The notes: generated from the letters alone by a model not told the origin. A stretch of 64,000 nucleotides of DNA from Pseudomonadota bacterium (GCA_021847605.1 JAJZQN010000016.1:1-64000); one strand, 5' to 3'; positions 33,905 through 43,600 are shown, counted from the stretch's first letter. Program-made: numbers and translations.

Positions 33905-34353
33905 ATATCGGAGAGGCAGCGAAGACATCGGGCGTTTCGGCCAAGATGATCCGCTATTATGAGCAAACCGGCCTGATCCCGAAGGCGGATCGCCGGGATT
34001 CCGGCTATCGCGACTATTCGCCGGCGGATGTGCATATGCTCCGCTTCATCCGGCGCGCGCGCGATCTTGGCTTTGCCGTTGCAGAGATAAACGAACTGTT
34101 GAGCCTGTGGCGCGACAAGTCCCGGCAGAGCGCGGACGTGAAGCGCATCGCGCAGGCGCATATCGCCCAGCTTCGCGAGCGGATCGACAGCCTTGAGCAG
34201 ATGGCGGCGACGCTTGGAACGCTGGCGGATTGCTGCGCGGGCGATGACCGCCCCGATTGCCCGATACTGGCCGATCTTGAGGAGCCGGGGGACGGTGCGA
34301 GCGCGTCCGGCCCCTTCACGTCGAAAACCGGACGTCTCCGGCATCGTCCGTGA
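33901..34353 (+). CDS. cueR: CueR-like MerR-family copper regulator
   Basis: 150 residues. The N-terminal MerR HTH is [20 protein letters not shown] then [19 protein letters not shown], with the dimerisation helix at about residues 75-107, and the metal loop [10 protein letters not shown] has the two cysteines of the Cu(I) site. The C-terminal tail (about 20 residues) is extra. Co-translated with copA. It would activate both copA and the HMA gene through the two divergent promoters. Confidence 0.9.
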   Translation: MNIGEAAKTSGVSAKMIRYYEQTGLIPKADRRDSGYRDYSPADVHMLRFIRRARDLGFAVAEINELLSLWRDKSRQSADVKRIAQAHIAQLRERIDSLEQMAATLGTLADCCAGDDRPDCPILADLEEPGDGASASGPFTSKTGRLRHRP

Positions 34354-34362
34354 ATACCGGCT

Positions 34363-35544
34363 TCATTCCGCAAGCCGGGTCGATATCTCCGATCCCCGAA
34401 CAAGCGTAAGATCGACCGGGCAGCGATCGGCGATCGACATGAGCTTGTCCCGTTGGGCCGCGTCCAGCGGACCTTCGAGCGTGATAATCCGCTCGAAAAA
34501 GTCTGCCGGTGAATCTTCCGGCCGCTTCGAATAGCGCACGGTGATACCCGCCCGATCGAGCGGAAGCCCTTTGCGTTCGGCATACATGCGCATCGTCATG
34601 ACCGTGCAGGCCGCCAGTCCGGCAGACACCAGCTCATAGGGCGACAAGCCGCTGGCCAACCCTCCGACCGATACCGGCTCATCAGCGAGGAAGTGATGCG
34701 GGCCTGCCTGCATCGCGAGCTGGAATTTCCCATTGCCGGTTTCGAGCGCCGTTACGCCGTCCCCGCGCGAGAGATCGGGTAGATCCTCCTCCAGCGGCGG
34801 CAGATAGCGCGAGGCCCAGGCGGCGATGACGGCCGCCGCATATTCGGCGTCGGTGCGGTTGGTCAGGAGATGATCCGCCGTATCGAGCGACACGAAACTC
34901 TTGGGGTGCTTCGCGTGCTGGAATATCTCGGAGGCGTTGTCGATACCCACGATCGGATCGCTGGGCGCGTGCAGGACCAGCAGGGGTCGTTTGAGATCGC
35001 GCACATAGCTCAGAAGATCTTGCTGCCGTATGTCGTCGATGAAGCTGCGGCGAAGCAGGAAGTGCCGTCCGGCCAATTCAATCTCCCCAACACCTTCCGC
35101 ATCGATCCGGGCCAACTCGCCGGGGTCGAAATGGCTGAGGACATGCCCGATGTCGGCGGGCGCTCCGATGGTGGCGACGGCTTCGATAGAGGCAAGTTCG
35201 CTCGCGGCCGCCAGCGCGGCCGCACCGCCCAGACTATGACCGATCAGCAGCGAGGGCGATTTGCCCGCCGCCGTCATTGCATCGGCTGCGGCGATCAAAT
35301 CATCTATGTCGGCCGCAAAGGTTTCGCCGCCGCTGCCGCCGAGGCCCGCAAAATCAAACCGCAGCACGCCGATCCCGGCCCGTGCGAGGGCGCGTGATAT
35401 CCGCACCGCCGCCAGGCTGTCCTTCCCGCAAGTGAAGCAATGGGCGAAAATAGCCCATCCGCGCGGCGTGGCTTGGGGGCTTTCGAGGCGACCGGAGAGC
35501 CGACGTCCCGAAGCGCCCTCGAAATCGAACATCTGTTGAGCCAT
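34363..35544 (-). CDS. Bifunctional alpha/beta hydrolase-OsmC fusion
   Basis: 393 residues. The N-terminal about 245 residues are an alpha/beta hydrolase: the nucleophile elbow GHSLGGAAAL is near residue 103, with ILRFDFAGLGGSGG-like upstream strands and LLVLHAPSDPIVGIDNA downstream. The C-terminal about 140 residues are an OsmC-like peroxiredoxin: AGPHHFLADEP, PYELVSAGLAACTVMTMRMYAERKG (the conserved Cys near the helix). This fusion is a known bacterial architecture. It probably reduces organic peroxides. It is convergent with cueR and lies 16 bp after the DsbD-like gene's stop. Confidence 0.85.
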   Translation of the reverse strand: MAQQMFDFEGASGRRLSGRLESPQATPRGWAIFAHCFTCGKDSLAAVRISRALARAGIGVLRFDFAGLGGSGGETFAADIDDLIAAADAMTAAGKSPSLLIGHSLGGAAALAAASELASIEAVATIGAPADIGHVLSHFDPGELARIDAEGVGEIELAGRHFLLRRSFIDDIRQQDLLSYVRDLKRPLLVLHAPSDPIVGIDNASEIFQHAKHPKSFVSLDTADHLLTNRTDAEYAAAVIAAWASRYLPPLEEDLPDLSRGDGVTALETGNGKFQLAMQAGPHHFLADEPVSVGGLASGLSPYELVSAGLAACTVMTMRMYAERKGLPLDRAGITVRYSKRPEDSPADFFERIITLEGPLDAAQRDKLMSIADRCPVDLTLVRGSEISTRLAE

Positions 35545-35559
35545 GGATTCCTGCTTTCC

Positions 35560-37743
35560 CTATGATGGCTTACCCGATGCGGCTTGCTCGATCAGCAGCT
35601 CGCTTGTGAGGATTTGCGGCAATTCCCGCGTCTCGCCCGAAGGGGTTACAAAGAGATAATAGGGGATCGAATTGCGGCCGCGCGAAGCGAGGAACCGCGT
35701 GATCGCAGGATCGCCGTTCGTCCAGTCGCCGACCAGCGTGACGACGCCCTCCTTGTCGAACGCCGCGTGCGTATCGGGGCGATCGATGGCGACCCGCTTG
35801 TTGACCTGGCAGACGAGGCACCAGTCGGCGGTCATGTCGACGAACACCGGCTGCCCGGCCGCCTGTAGCTCAGCGAGCCGCGTTTCGCTGAAAGGCTCCG
35901 TCTTGCCGGTGCTGGCGATCGGCGTTGCCTCGACGGGACGCGGCAGATCGATCGCTATCGCCAATAGCAGCGCCGCCATGATGGGCAGCGCCGCCGTGCC
36001 TGCCCTCCTTCCTCGACTTTGACGATGACCGATCCACCAGAGGCCGAGCGCGCCGAGCGTGGCGATGAGCAGGCCGAGAGACAGGCCGTCGACGCCGCTT
36101 TGCCGTCCGAGCACCCATGCCAGGCCGATCGCGGTCAACAGCATTGGGATCGCCAGCAGGCGCCGGAATGTTTCCATCCACGCCCCCGGCTTGGGCAAAA
36201 GCCGTTGCAGCGCTGGCACGAAGGCCAGCAGCAAGAAGGGCAGGGCCATGCCGATGCCCAGCCCGGCAAAGACGGCCAGGGCCGCGGGCGGCGGCAGGAC
36301 GAGGGCAGCACCCAGCGCTACGCCCATGAAGGGGCCGCTGCACGGAGTTGCGACGAGCGCGGCGAGAGCGCCCGTCCCGAAGGCCCCCGACCATCCCGGC
36401 TTGCCCATGACGCGATTGGCCACCGAAACGCCCGTCATTTCAAACAGTCCGGCCAGATTGAGCGCGATCGCCAGCGACAGCAGCATCAGCAAAAGAATGA
36501 TGTGCGGATTCTGAAGCTGAAAGGACCAGCCAATATCATGGCCCAGCGCACGCGCGCCGATCAGTATTGCGCCGAGCAACAGTGTCGTCGCGACGCTCCC
36601 CGCGAAATAGGCAACGCCTTCGAGTCTTGCGGCACGCCGATCGACACCGGCCCGCGTCAGACTCAACGCCTTCAGCGAGAGGATCGGAAAGACGCAGGGC
36701 ATGAGATTGAGCAGCAGACCGCCCAGCAGCGCGCCTATGAGCGCGATTTTCAGCGCGGGGACATCGCCCGTCGAAGGCGGGGTGGCCTTCGGCGCGCTGC
36801 CATTTGCCTCGCGGCCCGTCGCCGGATCGGGAATTTCGGAGGCGGTCGCTTCTTCGGCGGTCGCGGGTTCAGAAACCGGAGCGACCGCCTTGTCGGGCTT
36901 CAAACCAGTGAGCATGAAACTTTGCCGTCCGTCCGATATGACGCCGGCGAAGCGCGGGGAAGGGGCAGGACCGGGCGCGGCGACCTCGATCCGGATTGTT
37001 CCGTCCGCTGCACGGGTTGCCTGCTGTTTCGCGCTGGCCTCGAACCAGCCATCTTCCATCGGGAAGAGATAGGTTCGGCCAACATTCAAGCCCTGCGCCC
37101 CGGAAACGACGAACGACCAGCGCCCGTCGGCCGCCTCCAGACGCCCTTGCGCGCGCCCCGACGATGGCAAGGCAGCTTCGGCCGCCGAGAATAGCGACTG
37201 GCGGCTCCGATCGACGGCGCCATCGCCAGCCCGGAGGGTAAGCTGAAGCGTGGTTCGTTCCGGCACGCAAAGACTGTCGGAGCAGGCCAGCCATGTCAGA
37301 TCGACCTTGACGGGGAGGGCTGTTCCGGGCGCCACAGAGCGGTCGATGGCGAGATCCGCGAGCAGCGTGAACGCACCTTCATGGACGTAGCTGGCGAGGC
37401 CGCCCAGTTCGAGCAGAGTGGGGGAGGGCTGTTCGAGCGCCCCGGCGCGAACGCCGTCCGGCAGATGCCATTCGGCTTCGACCGGAACGCCGCTGTCCCC
37501 CGGATTGATCCAATAGCCATGCCATCCCGTTTCCGGTGTCATGCGGATCGCGATGCGTGTGTTGGTGCCGGGACGGGGGGCTTCGCTTTTGGCGACGATC
37601 GATGCCTGGACATGCTGCGGCATTTGCGCCAGCGCTGCGGTGGCCGCGAGTCCGGGCCATAGGAGCACGATGGCGCGCAGCGTGATCCAAAAAAGAGGCT
37701 GGAAAAGCGCTACCGTAGGTGTGAACCGAAAATTCCGCATCAT
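35560..37743 (-). CDS. DsbD/ScsB-type membrane thiol-disulfide reductase
   Basis: 727 residues from ATG 37743. N-terminal signal, then a periplasmic DsbD-alpha-like domain with the cysteine pair ACSDSLCVPE, an eight-span DsbD/CcdA membrane domain bearing LMPCVFPIL and ATPCSGPFMG (one redox Cys each), and a C-terminal thioredoxin domain with DMTADWCLVCQVNK. It would move electrons from the cytosol to periplasmic partners such as the two DsbA-family proteins here. It is expanded relative to E. coli DsbD (about 565 residues), as in ScsB. A CTTAAG-N5 box is 23 bp upstream. Confidence 0.88.
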   Translation of the reverse strand: MMRNFRFTPTVALFQPLFWITLRAIVLLWPGLAATAALAQMPQHVQASIVAKSEAPRPGTNTRIAIRMTPETGWHGYWINPGDSGVPVEAEWHLPDGVRAGALEQPSPTLLELGGLASYVHEGAFTLLADLAIDRSVAPGTALPVKVDLTWLACSDSLCVPERTTLQLTLRAGDGAVDRSRQSLFSAAEAALPSSGRAQGRLEAADGRWSFVVSGAQGLNVGRTYLFPMEDGWFEASAKQQATRAADGTIRIEVAAPGPAPSPRFAGVISDGRQSFMLTGLKPDKAVAPVSEPATAEEATASEIPDPATGREANGSAPKATPPSTGDVPALKIALIGALLGGLLLNLMPCVFPILSLKALSLTRAGVDRRAARLEGVAYFAGSVATTLLLGAILIGARALGHDIGWSFQLQNPHIILLLMLLSLAIALNLAGLFEMTGVSVANRVMGKPGWSGAFGTGALAALVATPCSGPFMGVALGAALVLPPPAALAVFAGLGIGMALPFLLLAFVPALQRLLPKPGAWMETFRRLLAIPMLLTAIGLAWVLGRQSGVDGLSLGLLIATLGALGLWWIGHRQSRGRRAGTAALPIMAALLLAIAIDLPRPVEATPIASTGKTEPFSETRLAELQAAGQPVFVDMTADWCLVCQVNKRVAIDRPDTHAAFDKEGVVTLVGDWTNGDPAITRFLASRGRNSIPYYLFVTPSGETRELPQILTSELLIEQAASGKPS

Positions 37744-37765
37744 GGCCTGACTGTCGGCCGCCAAG

Positions 37766-37782
37766 CTTAAGACAGGCTTAGG
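37766..37782 (-). promoter_or_regulatory. CTTAAG-N5 box 4 upstream of DsbD/ScsB gene
   Basis: Minus-strand reading CCTAAG-CCTGT-CTTAAG, nearly identical to box 2 (GCTAAG-CCTGT-CTTAAG), ending 23 bp before the ATG at 37743. Confidence 0.65.
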
Positions 37783-37870
37783 TAAAGGGCTGGTTCCACG
37801 ACCATGCCAATATCGGCAGTGACGCCAAATGGCAAAGAACAGAAGCGGGTGAAAGCAAGCGAAAAGTTCA

Positions 37871-37900
37871 GGGACCGTGACTGGTAGCCGTCACGATCCC
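37871..37900 (-). terminator. Hairpin downstream of the TonB-dependent receptor gene
   Basis: GGGACCGTGAC (37871-37881) and GTCACGATCCC (37890-37900) form an 11-bp stem (one G-T pair) with an 8-base loop, just past the receptor stop at 37908. In the minus direction it is followed by TGAACTTTTC, a weak T-run. Confidence 0.5.
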
Positions 37901-37907
37901 CTGGACG

Positions 37908-40184
37908 TCAAAATTGGTGCCGCATCCCGAATACGAGATTTCGACCACGTAGCGGCGATTGATTTTTCACGAATGATGTGTGCGAAAAGGCCAATTCGTT
38001 TGTGAGATTGGTTCCCCGTGCATAGAACTCGACCGACTTACCCAAGCCCACATCGAACCGATAGGCGAGCGTCGCACTGACCATGTTGTAACCGTCGGTC
38101 TTGGTTTCATAGGACGCTATCCGGCTTTGACCAAAGGTGCGGGAATATTCGACGTCCGCAGAGAGCGGCCCCCAATTGCCTTCATAGCGCGCACCAAGTC
38201 GTGCAGGTGACATGCGGGGCACATTGTCGTCGAGGCTTTTGATCCTGCTGGCGCGCACATAATCGCCGAAGACAATCACGCGCGATTCCGGCGTGAAGCG
38301 ATAGCTGATCTGCCCGTCGATCCCAGTAAACTTGGCATCTGCCGCCGTGTAGATCAGATAATGGTGTGGAACGCCCGTCTCGATCTCGGTTTCGATATGG
38401 CGCGCAAAGATATAGTCCTCGATATCCTGATAAAACAGCCCAACCTCGAATTCGAGTGGCCCACCCGTCTTCCGCAAAGTGAGGTTGACCGCTTTCGCCG
38501 TCTCCATAACGTCCGTCGTCGAAAGAGGGAATTGTGAGGACGCGCGACGCGTTTGCGAAAGGCCTACCTCATAGCTGTTCGTAGCGAGATTATTCCCATA
38601 AGCGTAAAGCTCACGAACATTCGGCGCCCGCTGGGTGCGAGCAAGCGAGAGCGCCGCCGAATAGCCATCGCCGATCCGCCAGGTCATCGCCAGTGACGCA
38701 GAAAACGGATTATGCTTCGAGAGCGGATTGACGGTGCGATATCCCTCTTCCGCCCTTCTCCTGAAAGAACCCGCGCCATTTCTCGCCTCGAAGGCGTCGA
38801 TAACGCTTTGGAGCAGTGGCGAGGAGATAACCCAGGGCGTGAAGGGAATGTCCGTGTCGCGCCAGTCCTTGCGCGCGGCGATCTCCACATCGATGGCCCC
38901 GAACGAACGTCTCTCGCTCAGGAACACGCCGATACTCTCGGTAACATAGTCCGGCGGGATCTGGAGGAAACCCGCGGTCGAGGTCGGAAGCCCCTTGTGG
39001 ACATCGTTCTTGTTGATGCCGTTGAAGGTGCCGTGCGTATATTGCGCGCCCAGCGTGCCGGTGAAGCCGAGCAATGGCGCATGCGTCAGTTCAACGCGCG
39101 CATCATAAACCTTGTTAGAATATTGCGAGAACAGTGCCGGACCGTCGATCTCGTCATGCTTGTAATCGGTGTAGGAGAGACGCACCCGGGCATGGGCCAG
39201 TCCCGGCAGCAGGTCGTCATAGTCGCCGCGGACGTCAACGCGTTCGCTGCGCAGCTTGATGTAGGCCGTATGGTTGTCCGATGAACCGAACGGATCGTCA
39301 AACTCGTCATGGGCGGCACAATGAAGATCGGTGCCATGAGTATGGCAAACGCCGTTTATGTGCGAATGGCCGGGCAGACCATATTCGCTGTCCTGCCTTG
39401 TATAGGCCGCGCCGATATAGCCCTTGGACGTGATCCAGGACGCGCCGAAGCTGTAGCTCGAACTATCGGCGAAGCTGTCCCTGAGTTCACCGCTGCCGAA
39501 TGCTTTGGAGACATTATAGTTCTCGCTGCGACGGCGCGAACCTTCGGCGTGAACAGCGAAAGGACCAACGCCTGCCGTCACCCGGCCAACCAGCGTTTTT
39601 TCTTCGTCGCCCGTGCCGAAGCGCACTTCGGTTGCGCCGGAAAAGCCGCCTTCCGGCAGTGTCTTTGGCACTTTGCTGTCAATGAGGTTGATCGCGCCGT
39701 TCATGGCATTGCCGCCATAACGTGCGGCAGCCGGGCCGCGCAGGACTTCGATGCCATCGAGCAGCAGCGGATCGGTGGTGATGGCATGGTCTGGCGAAAC
39801 AGATGAAACGTCGAACAGGTTCGCGCCGTCCGACAGGATTTCGATGCGCGGCACGGTTTGGCCACGGATGACCGGACGCGAGGCGCCACCCCCGAAATTG
39901 TCGAGATGGACGCCGGGAAGCCCCGCCAGCGTTTCGCCCAGGCCACCTTGTCTACGATGTGCGAGTTCGTCACCCGATAGAACCTGCACGGGTGTTGCGG
40001 TCGGCATGTCCGGCGAACTGAGCGAACGCGCGGTAACGACGATCTCTCCCCTCCGGTTGCGTTCCGTTTCTTCACTTTCGCCCGGAGCCACCTGTGCCAT
40101 CGCGGCGGCAGGGAAAACCATCACGGAGGCCATGGAGAGAAGGCTGATTTTCGATTTGAACTGATTTGCAGATGTGTGATTCAT
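37908..40184 (-). CDS. TonB-dependent outer-membrane receptor (ZnuD-like)
   Basis: 758 residues: signal peptide (residues 1-30), a plug domain (VTARSLSSPDMPTATPVQVL, GIEVLRGPAAARYGGNAMNG), a beta-barrel and a C-terminal GRNLVFGMRHQF ending in an aromatic residue. A His/Cys-rich extracellular segment HSHINGVCHTHGTDLHCAAHDE (about residues 272-293, written here in part as HSHINGVCHTHG) is what ZnuD-type receptors use for zinc capture. It is thus a probable metal (Zn or Cu) receptor. Upstream are an 18-bp GATAC palindrome and a CTTAAG-N5 box. Confidence 0.88.
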   Translation of the reverse strand: MNHTSANQFKSKISLLSMASVMVFPAAAMAQVAPGESEETERNRRGEIVVTARSLSSPDMPTATPVQVLSGDELAHRRQGGLGETLAGLPGVHLDNFGGGASRPVIRGQTVPRIEILSDGANLFDVSSVSPDHAITTDPLLLDGIEVLRGPAAARYGGNAMNGAINLIDSKVPKTLPEGGFSGATEVRFGTGDEEKTLVGRVTAGVGPFAVHAEGSRRRSENYNVSKAFGSGELRDSFADSSSYSFGASWITSKGYIGAAYTRQDSEYGLPGHSHINGVCHTHGTDLHCAAHDEFDDPFGSSDNHTAYIKLRSERVDVRGDYDDLLPGLAHARVRLSYTDYKHDEIDGPALFSQYSNKVYDARVELTHAPLLGFTGTLGAQYTHGTFNGINKNDVHKGLPTSTAGFLQIPPDYVTESIGVFLSERRSFGAIDVEIAARKDWRDTDIPFTPWVISSPLLQSVIDAFEARNGAGSFRRRAEEGYRTVNPLSKHNPFSASLAMTWRIGDGYSAALSLARTQRAPNVRELYAYGNNLATNSYEVGLSQTRRASSQFPLSTTDVMETAKAVNLTLRKTGGPLEFEVGLFYQDIEDYIFARHIETEIETGVPHHYLIYTAADAKFTGIDGQISYRFTPESRVIVFGDYVRASRIKSLDDNVPRMSPARLGARYEGNWGPLSADVEYSRTFGQSRIASYETKTDGYNMVSATLAYRFDVGLGKSVEFYARGTNLTNELAFSHTSFVKNQSPLRGRNLVFGMRHQF

Positions 40185-40218
40185 GAAATTTGATCCCCTT
40201 GCCGGCCTGATCGATTAG

Positions 40219-40236
40219 GATACGATATATTGTATC
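40219..40236. promoter_or_regulatory. Fur/Zur-like palindrome upstream of the TonB receptor
   Basis: GATACGATATATTGTATC, 16 of 18 positions symmetrical, lies 35 bp before the receptor start. Its AT-rich palindromic form fits a Fur-superfamily (Zur or Fur) box; no such regulator is encoded in the window. Confidence 0.5.
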
Positions 40237-40305
40237 GTCAACAGCGAACGGAGAAGTTCTATTTAACATGAGCCTTCTCACATCGCTGGGGGAACATAGG
40301 GCAAG

Positions 40306-40322
40306 CTTAAGACCGTCTGCAG
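40306..40322 (-). promoter_or_regulatory. CTTAAG-N5 box 5 upstream of the TonB receptor
   Basis: Minus-strand reading CTGCAG-ACGGT-CTTAAG followed by CTTGCC, 122 bp before the receptor ATG. The first half-site is weak, but the CTTAAGCTTGSC tail matches boxes 4 and 6. Confidence 0.45.
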
Positions 40323-40381
40323 CGATCTCTCCACGCCAGATATGATCCCGCCTGGCGATGCCCGTCCGGGGACGGCCGCTG

Positions 40382-40954
40382 CTATCCGGGGATGACCGCC
40401 CAACCCTTCAATTGCAGGTTGGCCAGCGTGACCATGGCCGCAAGGTCGATGATTACGTCCTTGGCCACAGCATTCCGCTCGATCTTCTGATTGGCGAGGG
40501 CGTAGCTGCATACATGAATGGCGACGCCCGCGCGTTGCAGCTCCTCGATCAGCCGCGTGTTCGGGTTGGCCCGGTGGAACCGCGCCTGATACCCGGCATC
40601 GTTCAGGATGGCCGGGGTCGCGGGGCCGTGAATGACGACCACGATGTCACCCGGCGCGGGACGGACACCGGAAGCGCCGAGCAGATTCACGAAGCGCGCA
40701 ACCCGATCGAGAGCGGGGTTGATCTGCGCGTCGTCGGTTCCGGTGCGCGTGACTTCAAAGGCGACGTGATAGCGGAGCGACGGGTCTGGCATGCTGGCGA
40801 CGTCGTGCGCTGGCATGATTGCGCCATAGCCGGGGATGACGGGGTGGCTTGCATCCTGTGCCATCGCGCTACCGGGCACCGCCAGCGCGAATGCCAGTCC
40901 CATCCCGGCTCGTTTCCAAGGAAATGCCCGCGCGCGGGCCGTGCTCGACTGCAT
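40382..40954 (-). CDS. Secreted DsrE-family protein
   Basis: 190 residues with an N-terminal signal peptide (KRAGMGLAFALAVPGSAMAQ), then a DsrE/DsrF-like fold: RVARFVNLLGASGVRPAPGDIVV, RLIEELQRAGVAIHVCSYAL (single conserved Cys in the DsrE position) and AVIPG at the C-terminus. DsrE-like proteins carry sulfur in sulfur-oxidation pathways. It is 51 bp after the DUF2474 gene on the same strand, so it can be the end of the sulfide/CioAB operon. Confidence 0.82.
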   Translation of the reverse strand: MQSSTARARAFPWKRAGMGLAFALAVPGSAMAQDASHPVIPGYGAIMPAHDVASMPDPSLRYHVAFEVTRTGTDDAQINPALDRVARFVNLLGASGVRPAPGDIVVVIHGPATPAILNDAGYQARFHRANPNTRLIEELQRAGVAIHVCSYALANQKIERNAVAKDVIIDLAAMVTLANLQLKGWAVIPG

Positions 40955-41005
40955 ATATGTCTCCTCTCGTAATCATTGGAATGACGGGTGCATCTTTCGG
41001 CTCTG

Positions 41006-41140
41006 TCACGATATGACCAGACGGATGCCATAGGCCACGGCGCCGAGCGCCGCCACGCTCATTACCCAGATCGCGGCGAACCATGCGAGGCGTTTCCAGA
41101 GAGCGCCGGGCGCGGCCAAGTCAATGATATCCAGCTTCAT
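41006..41140 (-). CDS. DUF2474 (CydX-like) small membrane subunit
   Basis: 44 residues: MKLDIIDLAAPGALWKRLAW then FAAIWVMSVAALGAVAYGIR and LVIS. It is a single-span protein of the DUF2474 family found after cyanide-insensitive bd oxidase genes. The start codon lies 20 bases inside cioB (41121-41140), so translation is coupled. It would act like CydX, stabilising the oxidase complex. Confidence 0.85.
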   Translation of the reverse strand: MKLDIIDLAAPGALWKRLAWFAAIWVMSVAALGAVAYGIRLVIS

Positions 41141-42134
41141 CGACTTTCCCCCGGAATACCCAATAGGCCCAGATCGTGTAGCCGAGGATCACCGGCACCA
41201 GCACGCCCGCCCCGATCAGCATGAATATCTGGCTGCGTTCGGGCGCGGCGGCTTCCCAGATCGAGACACGGCCCGGAATGACATCAGGCCAGATCGAGAT
41301 GGCCAGTCCGATCATCGACAGCCCGAACAATAGCAGGATCAGGAAGAAGGGCATCCAGTCCCGTCCCCCTTTCTGCCCAATATTGCGGATCGCACGCCAC
41401 GCCAGAAAGCCTACGATCGCCACCAGGAGCGGCATCTGGGCGCTCGCCAGCACGCCCGGCCATTCGAACCAGCGCTGATAATATTGCGCTTCGAGGAACG
41501 GCGTCGATACGCTGACGAGGCCGATGGCGACAAGCATCGCGGGCAGGAGCCATCGCGCCATGCGGCGGGCCTGTGCCTGTAGCGCACCTTCCGCCTTCCA
41601 GATCAGCCAGCCCGCGCCAAGCAGGGCATAGCCGATGAGCAGGCTGAGGCCGGTCAGCAGCGAGAAAGGTGTCAACCATTCCCACCAGCCACCGGCATAG
41701 GCGCGTCCCTCGATCGTGATGCCTTGCAGCAGCGCGCCGAGCGTGATGCCCTGCGCCAGCGTGGCGACGATCGAGCCGCCGCAGAAGGCGAAATCCCAGA
41801 AACGGCGATGGCCGGGATCGCGCCAGCGAAACTCGAACGCAACGCCGCGAAAGACCAGACCGAGCAGCATCGCCATCAGCGGCGCGTAGAGCGCGGGCAG
41901 CACGATCGCATAGGCGAGCGGGAAAGCTGCCATCAGACCGCCGCCGCCGAGCACCAGCCATGTTTCGTTGCCGTCCCACACCGGCGCGATGCTGTTCATC
42001 GCCATGTCGCGATCGCGGCCGACTGGAAAGCGAGGAAAGAGGATGCCGATACCAAGATCGAAGCCGTCCATCACGACATAGGCGGCGACGGCGAACGCGA
42101 TGATGCCCGCCCAGATGATCGTAAGGTCGATCAT
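41121..42134 (-). CDS. cioB: Cytochrome bd-type quinol oxidase subunit II
   Basis: 337 residues with eight or nine membrane spans and the CydB hallmarks: N-terminal VVMDGFDLGIGILFPRF, WDGNETWLVLGGGGLMAAFP and FRGVAFEFRW. The start overlaps the cioA stop (ATGA). With subunit I it forms the oxidase that reduces oxygen to water using quinol. CIO-type subunits are known to be resistant to cyanide and sulfide, consistent with the sulfide genes upstream. Confidence 0.92.
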   Translation of the reverse strand: MIDLTIIWAGIIAFAVAAYVVMDGFDLGIGILFPRFPVGRDRDMAMNSIAPVWDGNETWLVLGGGGLMAAFPLAYAIVLPALYAPLMAMLLGLVFRGVAFEFRWRDPGHRRFWDFAFCGGSIVATLAQGITLGALLQGITIEGRAYAGGWWEWLTPFSLLTGLSLLIGYALLGAGWLIWKAEGALQAQARRMARWLLPAMLVAIGLVSVSTPFLEAQYYQRWFEWPGVLASAQMPLLVAIVGFLAWRAIRNIGQKGGRDWMPFFLILLLFGLSMIGLAISIWPDVIPGRVSIWEAAAPERSQIFMLIGAGVLVPVILGYTIWAYWVFRGKVDEAGYH

Positions 42135-43537
42135 GGCTGGCCTCCCTCGATCGCGGGGGCGGGCGTGATCCCGGCGGTCCGCACCGGGCCGTGCGTTGGA
42201 ACGGCCTCTTCATGAGGTTCGGGCGGCTTGTCCATCAGCTTGAGGATGTAGAAGGTGCCAGCCCCGAATACGGCGAAATAAACAACGATGAAGGCTAGAA
42301 GCGAGGCCGCCACGGCGGGGGCGTCAAGCGGGGCCGCTGAATCCGCGGTCCGAAGCAAGCCATAGATCGTCCAGGGCTGGCGCCCCACTTCCGTTGTCAC
42401 CCACCCGGCGATCACGGCGATGAAACCCGAAGGCCCCATCACGATAGCGGCCCGATGCAGCCAGGACCAATCATAGAGTTTGCGGCGCGCGCGGGCGGCC
42501 AGACTCCACAGGCCCAGACCCAGCATGCCGAAGCCTATGCCGACCATGATCCGGAAAGCCCAGAATACGGTGCCAACGGGAGGATGCCGATCCTCCGCTA
42601 TGGTATCGAGCCCCGCCAGTGGCGCGTCCGCATCATGCTTGAGGATGAGCGAAGATGCCTTCGGAATCTCGACGGCATAATCGACGCGCTTTTCCGCGCT
42701 GTTGGGAATCCCGAACAGGATCAGTGGCGCGCCGTCGGGGTGGCTTTGATAATGCCCCTCCATGGCCATGACCTTGGCGGGTTGATGTTCGAGCGTGTTG
42801 AGGCCGTGCATGTCGCCGGCGAAGATCTGCACCGGCGCGACCAGCGCAGCCATCCACATCGCCATGGAGAACATCTTGCGCGCGCCGGGATTGGCCCGAT
42901 CGCGCAGCAGATGCCAGGCGCCGACCGCGCCGACCACGAAGGCGGTCGTGAGGTAGGCGGCGATGACGGTATGGACGAGGCGGTAGGGGAAGCTGGGGTT
43001 GAAGATGATGGCCGCCCAGCTTGGCCCCGGCAGGAATTGCCCGTTCGCGCCTATCTCATAGCCGGTAGGCGTCTGCATCCAGCTATTGACCGACAAAATC
43101 CAGAAGGCGGAAATGAAGGTGCCCAGCGCCACCATGCAGGTCGCGGCGAAGTGGAGCCGAGGCCCCACCTTGTTGATCCCGAACAGCATGACGCCGAGAA
43201 AGCCCGCTTCGAGGAAGAAAGCGGTCAGCACTTCATAGGCCATCAGCGGCCCGATGACGGGACCGGCCTTATCCGAGAAAACCGACCAGTTGGTGCCGAA
43301 CTGGTAGGACATGACGATGCCGGAAACGACGCCCATGGCGAAGGCGATCGCGAAGATCTTCAGCCAATAGCGGTAGAGGTTGGCATAGACGCCCTTGCCG
43401 GTCTTGAGCCACAGGGCTTCGAGCACCATAAGGAAGCTCGCCAGCCCGATCGAGAAGGCCGGAAAGATGAAATGAAAGCTCACCGTAAAGGCAAATTGCG
43501 CGCGGGCGAGGAATAGCGCGTCGAACGATTCGAACAT
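42131..43537 (-). CDS. cioA: Cytochrome bd-type (cyanide-insensitive) quinol oxidase subunit I
   Basis: 468 residues, shorter than E. coli CydA (522), meaning a short Q-loop, as in the CIO branch. Ligands and signatures: early His in AQFAFTVSFHFIFPAFSIG, the GRQPWTIYGLLRT segment and EVLTAFFLEAGFLGVMLFG. Haem-binding Met and the second His are expected in the VSGIVMSYQFGTNW and related spans. Located 63 bp after the TauE gene in the same direction, extending the sulfide operon. Confidence 0.92.
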   Translation of the reverse strand: MFESFDALFLARAQFAFTVSFHFIFPAFSIGLASFLMVLEALWLKTGKGVYANLYRYWLKIFAIAFAMGVVSGIVMSYQFGTNWSVFSDKAGPVIGPLMAYEVLTAFFLEAGFLGVMLFGINKVGPRLHFAATCMVALGTFISAFWILSVNSWMQTPTGYEIGANGQFLPGPSWAAIIFNPSFPYRLVHTVIAAYLTTAFVVGAVGAWHLLRDRANPGARKMFSMAMWMAALVAPVQIFAGDMHGLNTLEHQPAKVMAMEGHYQSHPDGAPLILFGIPNSAEKRVDYAVEIPKASSLILKHDADAPLAGLDTIAEDRHPPVGTVFWAFRIMVGIGFGMLGLGLWSLAARARRKLYDWSWLHRAAIVMGPSGFIAVIAGWVTTEVGRQPWTIYGLLRTADSAAPLDAPAVAASLLAFIVVYFAVFGAGTFYILKLMDKPPEPHEEAVPTHGPVRTAGITPAPAIEGGQP

Positions 43538-43600
43538 TTCTATGTCCTTTCGGTGCCCGCTCTAGGAGAGGCGAACGGCTTTGATAGTGGACATACTGCC

